Below are positions 16,347 to 27,865 of a stretch of 64,000 bases of DNA, in pieces. This DNA comes from an uncultured Bacteriovoracaceae bacterium (lineage in GTDB: Bacteria > Bdellovibrionota > Bacteriovoracia > Bacteriovoracales > Bacteriovoracaceae): the NCBI GenBank assembly GCA_938017795.1, contig CALIJZ010000013.1, forward strand, positions 1-64,000, in the 5' to 3' direction. Below the pieces are notes generated by a model. That model saw nothing but the letters and a program-made list of their open reading frames with translations, did no database searches and was not told the DNA's origin. How positions within the stretch are numbered: the first letter of the stretch is position 1; each line of letters starts with the position of its first letter. Position numbers and translations under genes: made by a program.

Positions 16347-18734
16347 TTAGTCAATTTTAATTGTCGGTAACTTAAATACTAACAAAAATGGGATGATTAG
16401 AAGGAAAGTTCCTATCAGATACGGATAACCAGAACCGTATTTCCAGTAGATAATACTTGCCACAATTGGGCCAATTACTCTCCCTAGAGAGCCCAATGAT
16501 CTGAAGACACCTATTGCTTCACCTTGAGATTCATCTGGAGCATAAAATGAAACTAGGCTTGTAAGACAAGGAACAATCATCGCTGATCCCATTGATAAGA
16601 AAAATAATCCAATATATAAAAAGAATGTAGAATAACTAAAATAAATACTAATGAGACCAGGAACTAATAAAGCTAAACCCGTTAGAACAACCTTTTTCTC
16701 ACCTATTTGATGGGCCTTTCTTCTGACAAAGCCTCCTTGAACCAATGCAATCATAAAGCCTATAAAGACAAACATCATCGCATTATCTAGTGAGTCATAG
16801 CCTAAACGCTCAACAGCTAAAAATGTTAAAGTAAACTCCATTCCAGAAAATGCAGCAATAAAGAAAAAGTTTGCCAGGTTGGTTTGATTAATTCCTTCAT
16901 AAGGAAGAGTTTTAAAGAGCTTGAAAATATTTGAAGTTCTAAAGTGCTCTTTTACAAAGTTTTCTTTAGGTAAACTTTCTTTAAAATTCTTTTTTATCAT
17001 CCAAAGATTAATAAAGCTTAAAATGGCAGCAAGTAATGCTGGGGCAGAAAAAGGATTAACACCATATTGGGTGAGAGCTGGAAACATAAGATCTAATCTC
17101 ACCATCGATAAAATTCCACCAATAGCTGGACCAAAAATAAAGCCAAAAGCAAATGCAATTCCTACAAAGGCCATTCCTTTTGATCGTCTCTTTTTATCTG
17201 TAATATCTGACACAATAGCAGTAGCAGTAGAGAGGTTTCCTCCCATTATTCCTCCTAATATTCGAGCAATAATAAGAACTAAGAAACTTCCAGAGAAGAA
17301 CCAAATTACATAACTTAGTGCTAAACCAAAGACTGTATAGAACATAACCGGTTTTCGACCAATTCTATCAGAGAGCTTTCCCCAATATGGAGCTGCAATA
17401 AACTGTAAAAATGAATAAAGAGCACCAAGAACTCCTCCAAAAAGAGCAATGGATCTAAAGCTTTGAATACCTACATCTGCACTATTAGCACTCACAAGAG
17501 ATTGAATATTGCCCCATAAGAAATTTAAAATTGAGCTATTAGGATCTACTTCTAAGTAATATTTAATTAATTCAGGAAAGAGAGGAAAAATAATCGAAAA
17601 TCCGATGAGATCTAGAAAAATTGAAAGAAAGACAATTTTTAAAGTTCCTTTCATTTCCTTAGTAAGTGGAGGTGACTCTACAACTTGTTCAGGAATAGTC
17701 TTCATGATTTCTCCATGATCTATATCGTAGTAAAGATCTCGTTTTTCAGCTTCAGATCCATAAATTTTAGTTTTAATAAAGTGTGCATACTCTCTCACCC
17801 ACTGATCATCATCATTTGGACAACTTGCTGAAACAATCTCAGTTCCAAATTCATGAACTTCTTCAGCTAGTTCGTTTCCAATTTCATCAATGGTTTCTAA
17901 GCAATCGACTGTAAAGCTGGGACAAGCAACAACGATTTTCTTTGCACCTTTTTGTGCTAACCCAATAACATAGTCTTCTGTCGATGGTCCCAACCATTGC
18001 TCAGAACCAAAACGAGATTGAAATGTGAAATGCATTTTCTCATCAACTATATCTAAACGTTCTCTAATGAGACAAAATGTTTCATAACAATGTCGATAGT
18101 AAATATCTTTTTTCTCGAGAACTCTTCTGAGAGGGATTCCATGAAAAGAAATGACAAGTTCATCATACCCTAGATCTAATTCTTTTTTAATAAATCGAAC
18201 ATAAGTATCAATAAAGCATTTTGCGTTATGGTAATGACTAACAAAATTGATATTGGGAATGTTTACTAATTGTTTTGCATCTTTTGCAACAGCATCAAAA
18301 ACAGAGGCAATTGTACTTTCAGAATATTGTGGAAATTGAGGCAAAAGTAAAACTGAATCAGCTCTAGTGAGCTCATCTTCTTGCGCCCAGGCTCCAAAGA
18401 CATCAATTGGCCTTGGAGGGGTTAAAAGAAAACATAAGTTAATTTCAACTTCTTCACTTTCAAGATGCTTTTTTAATTTTTCAACAAATGACTCTGAAAT
18501 AGAAATCAAAGGGAAAGATTTATCCTCTTCATTCCAAATCCTAGAATATAAAAATGCAGATTTCTTAGGTCTAAAAGGGAGTACAAAACAATTTAGAATA
18601 ATTTTCCATAAGAGCGGATTAATATCTACTACTCTAGGATCGCCTAAAAATTCTTTTAAATAAGATCTAACATCTTTTGTAGTTGGAGTTTTAGGTGACC
18701 CCAACTGCCCAATGACAACTTTAGTTTTTTTCAT
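16347..18734 (-). CDS. hemH: Ferrochelatase fused to an MFS transporter
   Basis: One 795-residue frame carries two complete proteins. Residues 1 to about 335 are ferrochelatase, which inserts Fe(II) into protoporphyrin IX in the last step of haem synthesis. It has the catalytic His in ISFHGIP (198), FQSRFG...WLGPSTEDY (239-255) and the acidic site DCLETIDEIG (Glu280). Residues about 362-795 are a 12-helix major facilitator of the drug:H+ antiporter kind, with motif A GKLSDRIGRKPV and motif C-like GFIFGPAIGG. No stop codon or frame change separates them. The start overlaps the stop of the upstream SDR gene by one base (TAATG). The transporter might export haem or porphyrin; that is inference. 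Confidence 0.9.
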   Translation of the reverse strand: MKKTKVVIGQLGSPKTPTTKDVRSYLKEFLGDPRVVDINPLLWKIILNCFVLPFRPKKSAFLYSRIWNEEDKSFPLISISESFVEKLKKHLESEEVEINLCFLLTPPRPIDVFGAWAQEDELTRADSVLLLPQFPQYSESTIASVFDAVAKDAKQLVNIPNINFVSHYHNAKCFIDTYVRFIKKELDLGYDELVISFHGIPLRRVLEKKDIYYRHCYETFCLIRERLDIVDEKMHFTFQSRFGSEQWLGPSTEDYVIGLAQKGAKKIVVACPSFTVDCLETIDEIGNELAEEVHEFGTEIVSASCPNDDDQWVREYAHFIKTKIYGSEAEKRDLYYDIDHGEIMKTIPEQVVESPPLTKEMKGTLKIVFLSIFLDLIGFSIIFPLFPELIKYYLEVDPNSSILNFLWGNIQSLVSANSADVGIQSFRSIALFGGVLGALYSFLQFIAAPYWGKLSDRIGRKPVMFYTVFGLALSYVIWFFSGSFLVLIIARILGGIMGGNLSTATAIVSDITDKKRRSKGMAFVGIAFAFGFIFGPAIGGILSMVRLDLMFPALTQYGVNPFSAPALLAAILSFINLWMIKKNFKESLPKENFVKEHFRTSNIFKLFKTLPYEGINQTNLANFFFIAAFSGMEFTLTFLAVERLGYDSLDNAMMFVFIGFMIALVQGGFVRRKAHQIGEKKVVLTGLALLVPGLISIYFSYSTFFLYIGLFFLSMGSAMIVPCLTSLVSFYAPDESQGEAIGVFRSLGSLGRVIGPIVASIIYWKYGSGYPYLIGTFLLIIPFLLVFKLPTIKID

Positions 18735-19648
18735 TATTTATAAAGGTGCTCTAAGGCCTTATCAATTTTGGGATATTGATAATTATACCCAAGCTCAAGA
18801 GCTCTTTTGGGAAGAACTTTTTGACCGTCTAGAAGTATCGTTGAAAGTTCCCCTAGAGCTACTTCTGCAGCAAAGCTTGGAAGTGGAAATATCGTTGGTC
18901 TAGACAATACTTTTCCTAACGACTTAGTAAATGTTTTATTATTAACAGGGTTTGGAGCTGTTGCATTGATTACACCTGTGAATTCCTCTTTTTTGACGGC
19001 ATCAAAATATAACTCTCTTAGATCTTCAACATGAATCCAGCTCATCATTTGTTTACCTGAACCAACAACTCCTCCGACTCCACACTTAAACGGTAATTCC
19101 ATTTTAGAAAGAGCTCCTCCATTTCGGCCTAGAACAATCCCTACTCGCATAATACATTTTCTAATTCCAGCTGGTAAATTCTCATCAACTGCTTTTTCCC
19201 AATCAATACATAATTTAGATAAGAAATCTCGAGGTATTATTTTTTCTTCTTCAGATATATCTTCATCTTCTCTTACGCCATAAATCCCTATGGCCGAAGT
19301 TGAAACAAATGTTTTCACTTTTTGCTCACTCGCAACAAGACCTTCAATTAAATTCTCAGTACCAATAATTCGAGAATCATAAACTTCTTTTTTTACTTTC
19401 TCGCTCCACCTTTTTCCAGCAATATTTTCTCCTAATAGATGAATTACAGCATCCACGTTTTTGAAAGCTCCAGTTGGTGCAATTTCATCTATGGGCTCCC
19501 ACTTAAAATAATCAACCTTATCACCGAATTTAACTGCAGCTCTTGGAACATTTCTTGTTAAAACGTTAACTGAAAAATTTCTTTTTAAAAACTTATCAAC
19601 AAGACCTGATCCAACAAAGCCAGTAGCACCTGTTATTAATACTTTCAT
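18734..19648 (-). CDS. TIGR01777-type NAD-dependent epimerase family protein (YfcH-like)
   Basis: This 304-residue protein begins MKVLITGATGFVGSGL, a Rossmann glycine motif, and contains LLGENIAGKRWSEKVKKE, the signature of the YfcH/SDR39U1 group. YAMGx-type epimerases use Tyr-Lys; here IYGVREDEDISEE replaces it. Function in the family is poorly known. Coupling (TAATG) to the ferrochelatase-MFS gene suggests a shared operon, with AAGGA upstream of the ATG. Length is normal for the family (about 300). Confidence 0.85.
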   Translation of the reverse strand: MKVLITGATGFVGSGLVDKFLKRNFSVNVLTRNVPRAAVKFGDKVDYFKWEPIDEIAPTGAFKNVDAVIHLLGENIAGKRWSEKVKKEVYDSRIIGTENLIEGLVASEQKVKTFVSTSAIGIYGVREDEDISEEEKIIPRDFLSKLCIDWEKAVDENLPAGIRKCIMRVGIVLGRNGGALSKMELPFKCGVGGVVGSGKQMMSWIHVEDLRELYFDAVKKEEFTGVINATAPNPVNNKTFTKSLGKVLSRPTIFPLPSFAAEVALGELSTILLDGQKVLPKRALELGYNYQYPKIDKALEHLYK

Positions 19649-19784
19649 CTTAAATCCTTAATATATATAATTGACTAATTAGGTGAGAGGATAGCATTTA
19701 TCCGATGGAATTAGAATCCAATAAATATACTTTCCCCTGATTCCCCCCTAGATTTTTTTTAGAATTAGCTTTAAATTGAATATA

Positions 19785-20957
19785 ATGAAAACTTTTATAT
19801 ACATATCTTTATTTCTTAGTTCTTCTCTTTACTCCCAAAATGCGTTCTTTGACATAGATGTTGATGGTACAGTCTTTACTGGGCCATGGACCGCAGGTGA
19901 GGAATCAGTCATCCAGGATCTCTTGCAAGATGTGGAAGATGCCGGGCAAACAGACCTCATAGACTTTGATGTTACCGAGTATTTTAAAAACTCAGCCAAT
20001 GCTTCAGCGATTGCAAGTTCATTTGTAGGCTCTGATTATACAAATGAATTTAAATTTTTATTTGGTATAAACGTTAGCCCAGCAGTTGTTGGTAAAGATG
20101 CAAGTGCTTTAGATTTGCTTTCAGGGGATCTACAAGAAGACGTTATTGAAGGTGCAGCAGCATCTGGCTCAATTATGCTTGGTTACCAATTCGGAGATAA
20201 ACATACAGTCATTGTAAATGGTTTTTCAGCTGCTGTTGAAGATGGTGATTTTAAATTAGGCTTTAAAACGGTTGGAGCTAGATATAGAAGACGACTTTTT
20301 GCAAGTTCAAAAGAATTAGAAGCTCCGGTTGCAGTTCGTGAAACTAGCTCTACTCAAGAAGCTTCAGGTTATACAAATAATGCAGCGGCACCTTCTACAG
20401 TCCTACCTCCAGCAACCACAACAACTCCAGTTGAAGAGAGCCCTAAGATTTCAAATAGAATAGAAACAAGAGTCTATCTCCAAACAGGAATCCAATATAA
20501 TACGATGAATATTAACTATAAAAAACCTGTTAATTTAACAGAGACCTCTAGTAGTAGTGGAGTTAATGCTACGGCTACCTTTGATAGTACTCTTAATTTA
20601 GATGTTGATATTAATACTCTCAGTATTCCAATAGAGCTCTCTGGTAGTGTCCGATTTTTTAGATTTTTAAACCTCTATGGTGGTTTAGGTGGAAACTTAA
20701 ACTTTGGCTCTGGATCAGGAGAAGCAACTTTTGATGATTCATTTATAACAGTTGTTGATAATACTAATAATGCTAAAACTGCTAGAACAGGCGTAAAGGC
20801 AAACTTTTCAGAAAAAGAATCACCGGCAGTTTTTCTTCCCAATCTATTTACTGGGGTTCAGTTAGATCTTTGGAAACTAAAACTATTAGTTCAATACAGA
20901 CTATCTCTTGGAAAAGGTGTTCATAACGTGGGTGCATCGGTAAGACTCGCTTTTTAA
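19785..20957 (+). CDS. Exported outer-membrane beta-barrel-like protein
   Basis: I use the ATG at 19785; a TTG nine bases upstream is also in frame. The 390-residue protein has a signal peptide (about 17 residues) and alternating hydrophobic strands. A Pro/Thr-rich stretch lies at about 200-220, and the protein ends in VGASVRLAF, a C-terminal aromatic residue typical of outer-membrane barrels. No family recognised. Its last 57 bases overlap the convergent nuclease gene. Confidence 0.65.
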   Translation: MKTFIYISLFLSSSLYSQNAFFDIDVDGTVFTGPWTAGEESVIQDLLQDVEDAGQTDLIDFDVTEYFKNSANASAIASSFVGSDYTNEFKFLFGINVSPAVVGKDASALDLLSGDLQEDVIEGAAASGSIMLGYQFGDKHTVIVNGFSAAVEDGDFKLGFKTVGARYRRRLFASSKELEAPVAVRETSSTQEASGYTNNAAAPSTVLPPATTTTPVEESPKISNRIETRVYLQTGIQYNTMNINYKKPVNLTETSSSSGVNATATFDSTLNLDVDINTLSIPIELSGSVRFFRFLNLYGGLGGNLNFGSGSGEATFDDSFITVVDNTNNAKTARTGVKANFSEKESPAVFLPNLFTGVQLDLWKLKLLVQYRLSLGKGVHNVGASVRLAF

Positions 20958-21503
20958 TTTTTTGGATCTATGCTTATATGGATCATAGAAATCTCCTATT
21001 CCCCAAATTCCAATTAAATTATCTTTAGCAAACTTAATAGCTTCATTGTAAGTAATGGCCTTTGATTTAGAATCAAAGGTGTTAAACCAATAAATCACCG
21101 CTAATCCTTCTTCAACTAACTCAAGGTTTATATTTTTTCTCTTCAAGGTAATCTCGCCTAATATCCGTTTATATCGATCTCGAATTTTCCAATCTAATTT
21201 TATTAACTTTTGCTCAAGTCTGCTTTTCAAATACTGTTTTGAATACTCTCCAATATCCACACAACCTTTATCTCCAATTGCCATTTGCCCCAACTCTGGA
21301 GCGTCAATATTTTTCAGTCTAATTCTCTCTTTTTTATTAGATATCTCTACAATTACTGTATCCCCATCTAGAACTTCAAGGACTCGTACCTCAACGCTCT
21401 TTTCCCAATTTATAGCTTTAATCAAGACAATCATGATCAAAACTCCAAATAACACATAATTTTTATCTGCTTTTAGAAAAGTCTTTGCTAAAGAGTGCTT
21501 CAT
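20901..21503 (-). CDS. Membrane-anchored thermonuclease (SNase family)
   Basis: The 200-residue protein has one N-terminal hydrophobic helix (about 16-31), an anchor or uncleaved signal. A staphylococcal-nuclease domain follows with DGDTV (46-50), RLKNIDAPE (Arg62, Asp67, Glu70) and DRYKR (Arg113). These match the catalytic Arg35, Asp40, Glu43 and Arg87 of SNase. It should be a Ca2+-dependent DNase/RNase acting outside the cytoplasm, useful for degrading prey or environmental nucleic acid. The C-terminal 19 codons overlap the convergent barrel gene. Confidence 0.88.
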   Translation of the reverse strand: MKHSLAKTFLKADKNYVLFGVLIMIVLIKAINWEKSVEVRVLEVLDGDTVIVEISNKKERIRLKNIDAPELGQMAIGDKGCVDIGEYSKQYLKSRLEQKLIKLDWKIRDRYKRILGEITLKRKNINLELVEEGLAVIYWFNTFDSKSKAITYNEAIKFAKDNLIGIWGIGDFYDPYKHRSKKLKSESYRCTHVMNTFSKR

Positions 21504-21517
21504 TCAGTACCAATTAA

Positions 21518-23434
<1,917 letters not shown>

Positions 23435-23439
23435 AACAT

Positions 23440-24579
23440 TTATTCCTCTGGAGTACTTAGCACTTCTGGTAATTCATCAGGTAACTCTTCTGGTAATGTA
23501 TTTGGCAGAGTTTCAGGTAGTTTTAATGGTATGCTCTCAGGTGCCCCATCTACTCTCTCTTTTGGCTTTTTATTGATTTCATTTTCTTCTATTGGAAGCT
23601 CCTCGATAACTTCTGTTTCTGGAGCTGGGTCTTCTAAGGTATTTTTCTTCTTGGCCCAATCAAAATAATAATTAACCATAAGACCGTAACTCATATCTCT
23701 TTTGGGCTTATCAAATAGTGAAGTAAAGCTTGTCTTTAAATCAATTGAGAAACGCTTCAATTTAAGCTCTAACCCAACATCTAATGTATTATTAATAGAT
23801 GTTCTTGGTGTAGCAACTGTAAAGAACGATCCTTGTCCACCTGGAAGGCTCTCAAGGCCTGTTGTTTTATTATTTAAAACATTAAATAAGACAGTTGTCC
23901 CTACAAATGGTCTAAGTATTGGAAGAACTCTAAAATATGCATGAAATTCTAAACCAAATCTAAACTCATTCATAAACCCATCTGGACTAGTTTTAGGAAG
24001 AGTAAAAAATGTATCAACTTGAAAAGCTAAGAAATTAGGACTCCCATACTCAATCCCAAGACCAAGAGCTGGATTAAATTCGTAACCAATCTCTCCTCCC
24101 GTACCACTTGCTTGATATTTATTAGGGTAAAAACTAAATGCTCCTAGTCCAAGTTTGAAACTTCTAAAAAAAGTTTTAGTTTTAAAAACTGCTTTATTTT
24201 CTTTATCGAATAAAAAATCATACACTTTTTTCTTTGGCTCAGGCTCTTGCACTTTAGGCTCGATAGGAGGCTCAATTACTTTGGGAACTTCTGGTTCAGG
24301 AGTTACCACTACAGGTACTTCTGGAAGAGATTCAAGGTCTGGTCTTTTTTCTAAATCTTCTAATTTTTTATTTAAATCTTTCTTTTTTAATTTCTGCTCA
24401 TCAATGACTTGTTCATCTGAAATTATTTCATCTTCAATTTCTTCTTCATCTAAAATCTGAGGTCTAACCATTTTATCAATCAAGATAATTCCATCAATTT
24501 TCATTTCATCTAAAGAAACTTTTTTATCTTGGGTAAAAGTATTAAGAGCAAATAGGAATAAAATTAAATAGACATTCAT
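23440..24579 (-). CDS. Exported outer-membrane-like protein with acidic/Pro-rich linker and Leu-Pro repeats
   Basis: This 379-residue protein has a short signal peptide. An acidic coiled stretch (about 40-85) and a Pro/Glu/Val-rich linker (about 88-118) lead into about 180 residues of amphipathic strands resembling an 8-10-strand barrel. The C-terminal tail after the barrel has short repeats of the LPETLP/LPEELP kind (about 355-379). A disordered tail after a barrel is unusual. No family recognised. It probably forms an operon with the matrixin-like protease immediately downstream. Confidence 0.6.
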   Translation of the reverse strand: MNVYLILFLFALNTFTQDKKVSLDEMKIDGIILIDKMVRPQILDEEEIEDEIISDEQVIDEQKLKKKDLNKKLEDLEKRPDLESLPEVPVVVTPEPEVPKVIEPPIEPKVQEPEPKKKVYDFLFDKENKAVFKTKTFFRSFKLGLGAFSFYPNKYQASGTGGEIGYEFNPALGLGIEYGSPNFLAFQVDTFFTLPKTSPDGFMNEFRFGLEFHAYFRVLPILRPFVGTTVLFNVLNNKTTGLESLPGGQGSFFTVATPRTSINNTLDVGLELKLKRFSIDLKTSFTSLFDKPKRDMSYGLMVNYYFDWAKKKNTLEDPAPETEVIEELPIEENEINKKPKERVDGAPESIPLKLPETLPNTLPEELPDELPEVLSTPEE

Positions 24580-24671
24580 AACTGAAATTAGTTTAAAGAA
24601 AAAGTTCCGATTTTCCTAATGCTTTTCTTACCCATATGATTAAAATAAAAAATAATTCGAGGTAATAAATT

Positions 24672-25787
24672 ATGTTTGAAAATTTAACTATTCCATCAAA
24701 CCTTAAACCAAATGATCCTAGATTTGGGGTTGGTCCATCCTTAATCCCTACTGAATATGTAAATAGCCTACATGATACTGGAGTGGAGCTCTTGGGTACC
24801 AGCCATAGAAAGCCAGCCGTAAAGAATCTAGTTAAAGAAGTTCAAGATGGATTTATTCAATATTTTGAACTAACTGATCATGAGGTCATTCTAGGTAACG
24901 GTGGAGCTACTTTTTTATGGGATATGATAGGGCTTGGTCTTACTGAGAATTGCTCTAAACATCACGTTTGTGGTGAATTTTCTAATAAATGGCACCTTGC
25001 TCATGACAAAATTCCTTGGATTGATACTTGTCTGGAAAAAGTTGAATACGGTCAAGGGCTTCAAACCTCTAACTCTGATAAGTGTGATCTTATTGCTCTA
25101 ACACTAAATGAGACTTCAACTGGTGTTCAAATGGTAGATGTCCCTCAAAGTGATGACTCAACAATTATTTGTATGGACGCAACAAGTGGAGCGGGCCAAA
25201 TAGAATGTAATCATAAAGATGTCGATTTTTACTACTTCTCTCCGCAGAAAATCTTTGCTGGGGAAGGTGGACTGTTTTTTGGTTTTCTATCTGAAAAAGC
25301 AAAAGAGCGTGCCTTAAAAATTCAAAAAGATCAAAAGCGATATATTCCAACAATTATGGATTGGAAACTAGCTATTGATAATTCAAAGAAGAATCAAACA
25401 TATAATACTCCAAGTGTTTCAAATTTATTTTTTGTTAACGAGCAATTAAAAGCAATGAACAAATTAGGTCGAATAAAAATTAATGAGATGGCTCAAATCA
25501 AAGCTCAACATGTTTATAATTGGGCAGAAAGTAAAGAGTATCTAAGTTGTTTTATTCAAGATGAAAAATTTCGATCAAAATCAGTTGCAACTATTGATGT
25601 GGATGAGAAAATTCCTGTTAGTGAACTCACTCAAAAACTAAGAGATCAGCATCTCATCTATGATATAGATTCATATAGAAAGCTTGGAAGAAATCAATTT
25701 AGGATCTCTATGTTTCATAACGTGAGTTTAGAAAATCTAGAAAAGTTAACTAATATTCTTAGCCATAGTATAGAGTCAGTTCTTTAA
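24672..25787 (+). CDS. serC: Phosphoserine aminotransferase, actinobacterial-type SerC
   Basis: This 371-residue class V aminotransferase converts 3-phosphohydroxypyruvate to phosphoserine in serine synthesis (and acts in PLP synthesis in some bacteria). DPRFGVGPSLIP, LLGTSHRKPAVKNLVKEVQ and VILGNGGATFLWD are the pattern I know from the mycobacterial-type SerC, not the E. coli type. The PLP lysine is in YFSPQKIFAGEGG. GAGGTAATAAATT precedes the ATG. Length is normal. It converges with the GNAT gene with a 4-bp overlap. Confidence 0.88.
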   Translation: MFENLTIPSNLKPNDPRFGVGPSLIPTEYVNSLHDTGVELLGTSHRKPAVKNLVKEVQDGFIQYFELTDHEVILGNGGATFLWDMIGLGLTENCSKHHVCGEFSNKWHLAHDKIPWIDTCLEKVEYGQGLQTSNSDKCDLIALTLNETSTGVQMVDVPQSDDSTIICMDATSGAGQIECNHKDVDFYYFSPQKIFAGEGGLFFGFLSEKAKERALKIQKDQKRYIPTIMDWKLAIDNSKKNQTYNTPSVSNLFFVNEQLKAMNKLGRIKINEMAQIKAQHVYNWAESKEYLSCFIQDEKFRSKSVATIDVDEKIPVSELTQKLRDQHLIYDIDSYRKLGRNQFRISMFHNVSLENLEKLTNILSHSIESVL

Positions 25788-26236
25788 AAAGTTTTCATCC
25801 ACTCATACATATAATAATGATCTTGGCTCATTCCGAGTTTTTCATAAGTATTTATTGCAGGTTTATTACTCTTATCAACATAGAGCCTCAAACCTCTTAA
25901 TGATTCATCTTCATTAACTAGATCTTTTAGATATCCATACATTTTTGAATATATTCCTTGTCGTCTATTTTCTTTGACAACATAAACCGAGTGAATCCAA
26001 AGCACATTCCCACATCGCCAATCACTCCATTCTTTTAATACTAGAAGACAAGCAGTAGGCCTATTTTTTATTTTCGAAAGAAGATAAAAACCAACAGATG
26101 GATTATTTAAAATATATTCGACACCTTTATTTACAGTCTTGAAAGTTAATTTCAAATTCTCACTCTCAAGTGCCATATTTATTTGTGAGTTAACTATAAA
26201 GTCTTTATCAGTAATATTGGCTTTAATAATTTTCAT
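25784..26236 (-). CDS. GNAT family N-acetyltransferase
   Basis: The 150-residue protein has a GNAT fold: the acetyl-CoA loop is ENRRQGIYSKMYGYL (RxxGxx/A form) after the beta4 strand IHSVYVV, and LYVDKSNKPAINTYEKLGM gives the typical C-terminal motif B. It acetylates an unknown amine. Transcribed alone, divergent from the M1-like peptidase and convergent with serC. Confidence 0.85.
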   Translation of the reverse strand: MKIIKANITDKDFIVNSQINMALESENLKLTFKTVNKGVEYILNNPSVGFYLLSKIKNRPTACLLVLKEWSDWRCGNVLWIHSVYVVKENRRQGIYSKMYGYLKDLVNEDESLRGLRLYVDKSNKPAINTYEKLGMSQDHYYMYEWMKTF

Positions 26237-26385
26237 AATTTGTCCTAAAAGTTATTTTAAACACATCCAGTTTAGTACCTCTCACTACAACTGCAGGTAA
26301 TGTTATAACACTTAAGAAAAATAAAGAAGAGAACTCTTCTCAACTACTCATTATCGGATTAAAGTTCTTTAACTAGGAGAAATTT

Positions 26386-27750
26386 ATGAAATTAATAATA
26401 GTATCTATGGCACTAATGCTATTTTCAAACACAATTTTAGCTAAAAGTTATATCAAGCAAAAGTCTCTTAAATATAAAGACTCTCTTGCAGTATTTCCAA
26501 ATGTCTTAACTGCTCATTACAAGATCACTTATGATATTAAAGAAAAAACGGTCTCAGCGGTTTCAATTTTAACATTTATTCAAGATGAAGCTGGATATCC
26601 AGTCTTTGACCTTGTTCCAAATCCGCAGAAAGTTTCAATTAATGATCAAGAAGCCAAATTTAATTCAGTTAATATTCCCAAAGTTACTAAGGTAAGGGTG
26701 CTAACTAAAAAGTTAAAAAAAGGTCAGCATATTCTTAAAATTAAAAACAACATCACAAAACTTGTAAAATTTAAGTCTAATTCTGTTAGTAATGCATTCT
26801 GGATGTCAGACCTGAGTGATAGAGAGTTTCTTGAACAATTTCTACCAGTTCCTTTAGAGTACGATCAATTTAAAATGGTTATGGATGTAAAAATACTAGG
26901 AACTTCAAAACCTCATAAATTATTTACCAATGGTAAAATAGAGAAAGTATCTAAAAATAATTTTAGAATTAGATTCCCTGGCTATTATACTTCATCTTCT
27001 GTTTATTTTCACTTGCTACCAGAAGATTCATATTCAATCATAAAGAAAGATTATAAATCTATTGATGGTAGATTGATTCCAATTACTGTTTATTCTCAAT
27101 CTCATTGGCTATTTGTATCAGTTGAGAAATTTATAAGAGACGCAATAAAACATATGAAAGTTCTTGAAAAAGACTTTGGTCCATGGCCACATGACTCTTT
27201 ATTAATATTTGGAGTTGGTCCACTAAATGGTGGAATGGAATACTCAGGAGCAACATGGACATCTCGAAAGGCCTTAAGGCATGAAATGGATCACTCTTAC
27301 TTTGCAAGAAGTATTATGCCAGGCAGAGGTAATGCTGGCTGGATAGATGAAGCAATAGCGAGTTGGGGAGATAAGAATTATTCTAAAAGTTCCCGAATCG
27401 CACCAACTGGAGTTGCTAGTCATTCTCCATATAGACGAACAACAGATAAAGAATCCTATGGTCCTGGAAGTAAGTTATTAGGATATTTGGATCAAAAGTT
27501 TTCAGATAAAGGTGGGCTTAAAAGGTTTTTAAAAGATTATTTTCAAAGAAATAAAAGATCAGTTATTTCTAACGAGTTTTTCAAAAAAGAATTAGAAGAC
27601 TATTTCAATACTGATTTAACCAATTTTTTTAATAAGTATATTTATTCTAAGAGCCTTAAAACGTTTAAGTATAGAAAAGACTATGTACAAATAGAGACTA
27701 ATCCGAATCATAAGAAGTTTACTCATAAAGAATTAATGACGTTTTTATAA
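26386..27750 (+). CDS. Exported M1-like (gluzincin) metallopeptidase
   Basis: The 454-residue protein has a signal peptide of 19 residues. The zinc site is LRHEMDHSYF (His299, Glu300, His303), with the third ligand Glu322 in WIDEAIA exactly 18 residues after the second His, the HExxH-x18-E spacing of family M1. GGMEYSG (282-288) occupies the place of the GxMEN aminopeptidase motif, with Asn replaced by Tyr-Ser. The first 200 residues look like the M1 beta-sandwich. It is shorter than classical M1 enzymes, lacking most of the C-terminal helical domain. GGAGAAA precedes the ATG. An intrinsic terminator follows. Confidence 0.82.
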   Translation: MKLIIVSMALMLFSNTILAKSYIKQKSLKYKDSLAVFPNVLTAHYKITYDIKEKTVSAVSILTFIQDEAGYPVFDLVPNPQKVSINDQEAKFNSVNIPKVTKVRVLTKKLKKGQHILKIKNNITKLVKFKSNSVSNAFWMSDLSDREFLEQFLPVPLEYDQFKMVMDVKILGTSKPHKLFTNGKIEKVSKNNFRIRFPGYYTSSSVYFHLLPEDSYSIIKKDYKSIDGRLIPITVYSQSHWLFVSVEKFIRDAIKHMKVLEKDFGPWPHDSLLIFGVGPLNGGMEYSGATWTSRKALRHEMDHSYFARSIMPGRGNAGWIDEAIASWGDKNYSKSSRIAPTGVASHSPYRRTTDKESYGPGSKLLGYLDQKFSDKGGLKRFLKDYFQRNKRSVISNEFFKKELEDYFNTDLTNFFNKYIYSKSLKTFKYRKDYVQIETNPNHKKFTHKELMTFL

Positions 27751-27757
27751 TTTTCAA

Positions 27758-27783
27758 AGGCCTCTTAACTGAGGTCTTTTTTC
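27758..27783 (+). terminator. Intrinsic terminator after the M1-like peptidase
   Basis: AGGCCTC (27758-27764) pairs with GAGGTCT (27771-27777), including one G-T pair, across a 6-base loop, and runs into a T tract to about 27783. Confidence 0.8.
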
Positions 27784-27865
27784 TCGCCTGTTTACTTTTT
27801 AGACATCTATGTAATTTCTCCACATCTAAGACATTAAAACTAAAAAAACTGATACATTTATAATA

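Noticed and set aside
16921-17313. 130-codon open frame on the plus strand inside the ferrochelatase-MFS gene
   Set aside because: Antisense shadow of a well-supported gene; composition follows the other strand and no ribosome site or domain is visible.
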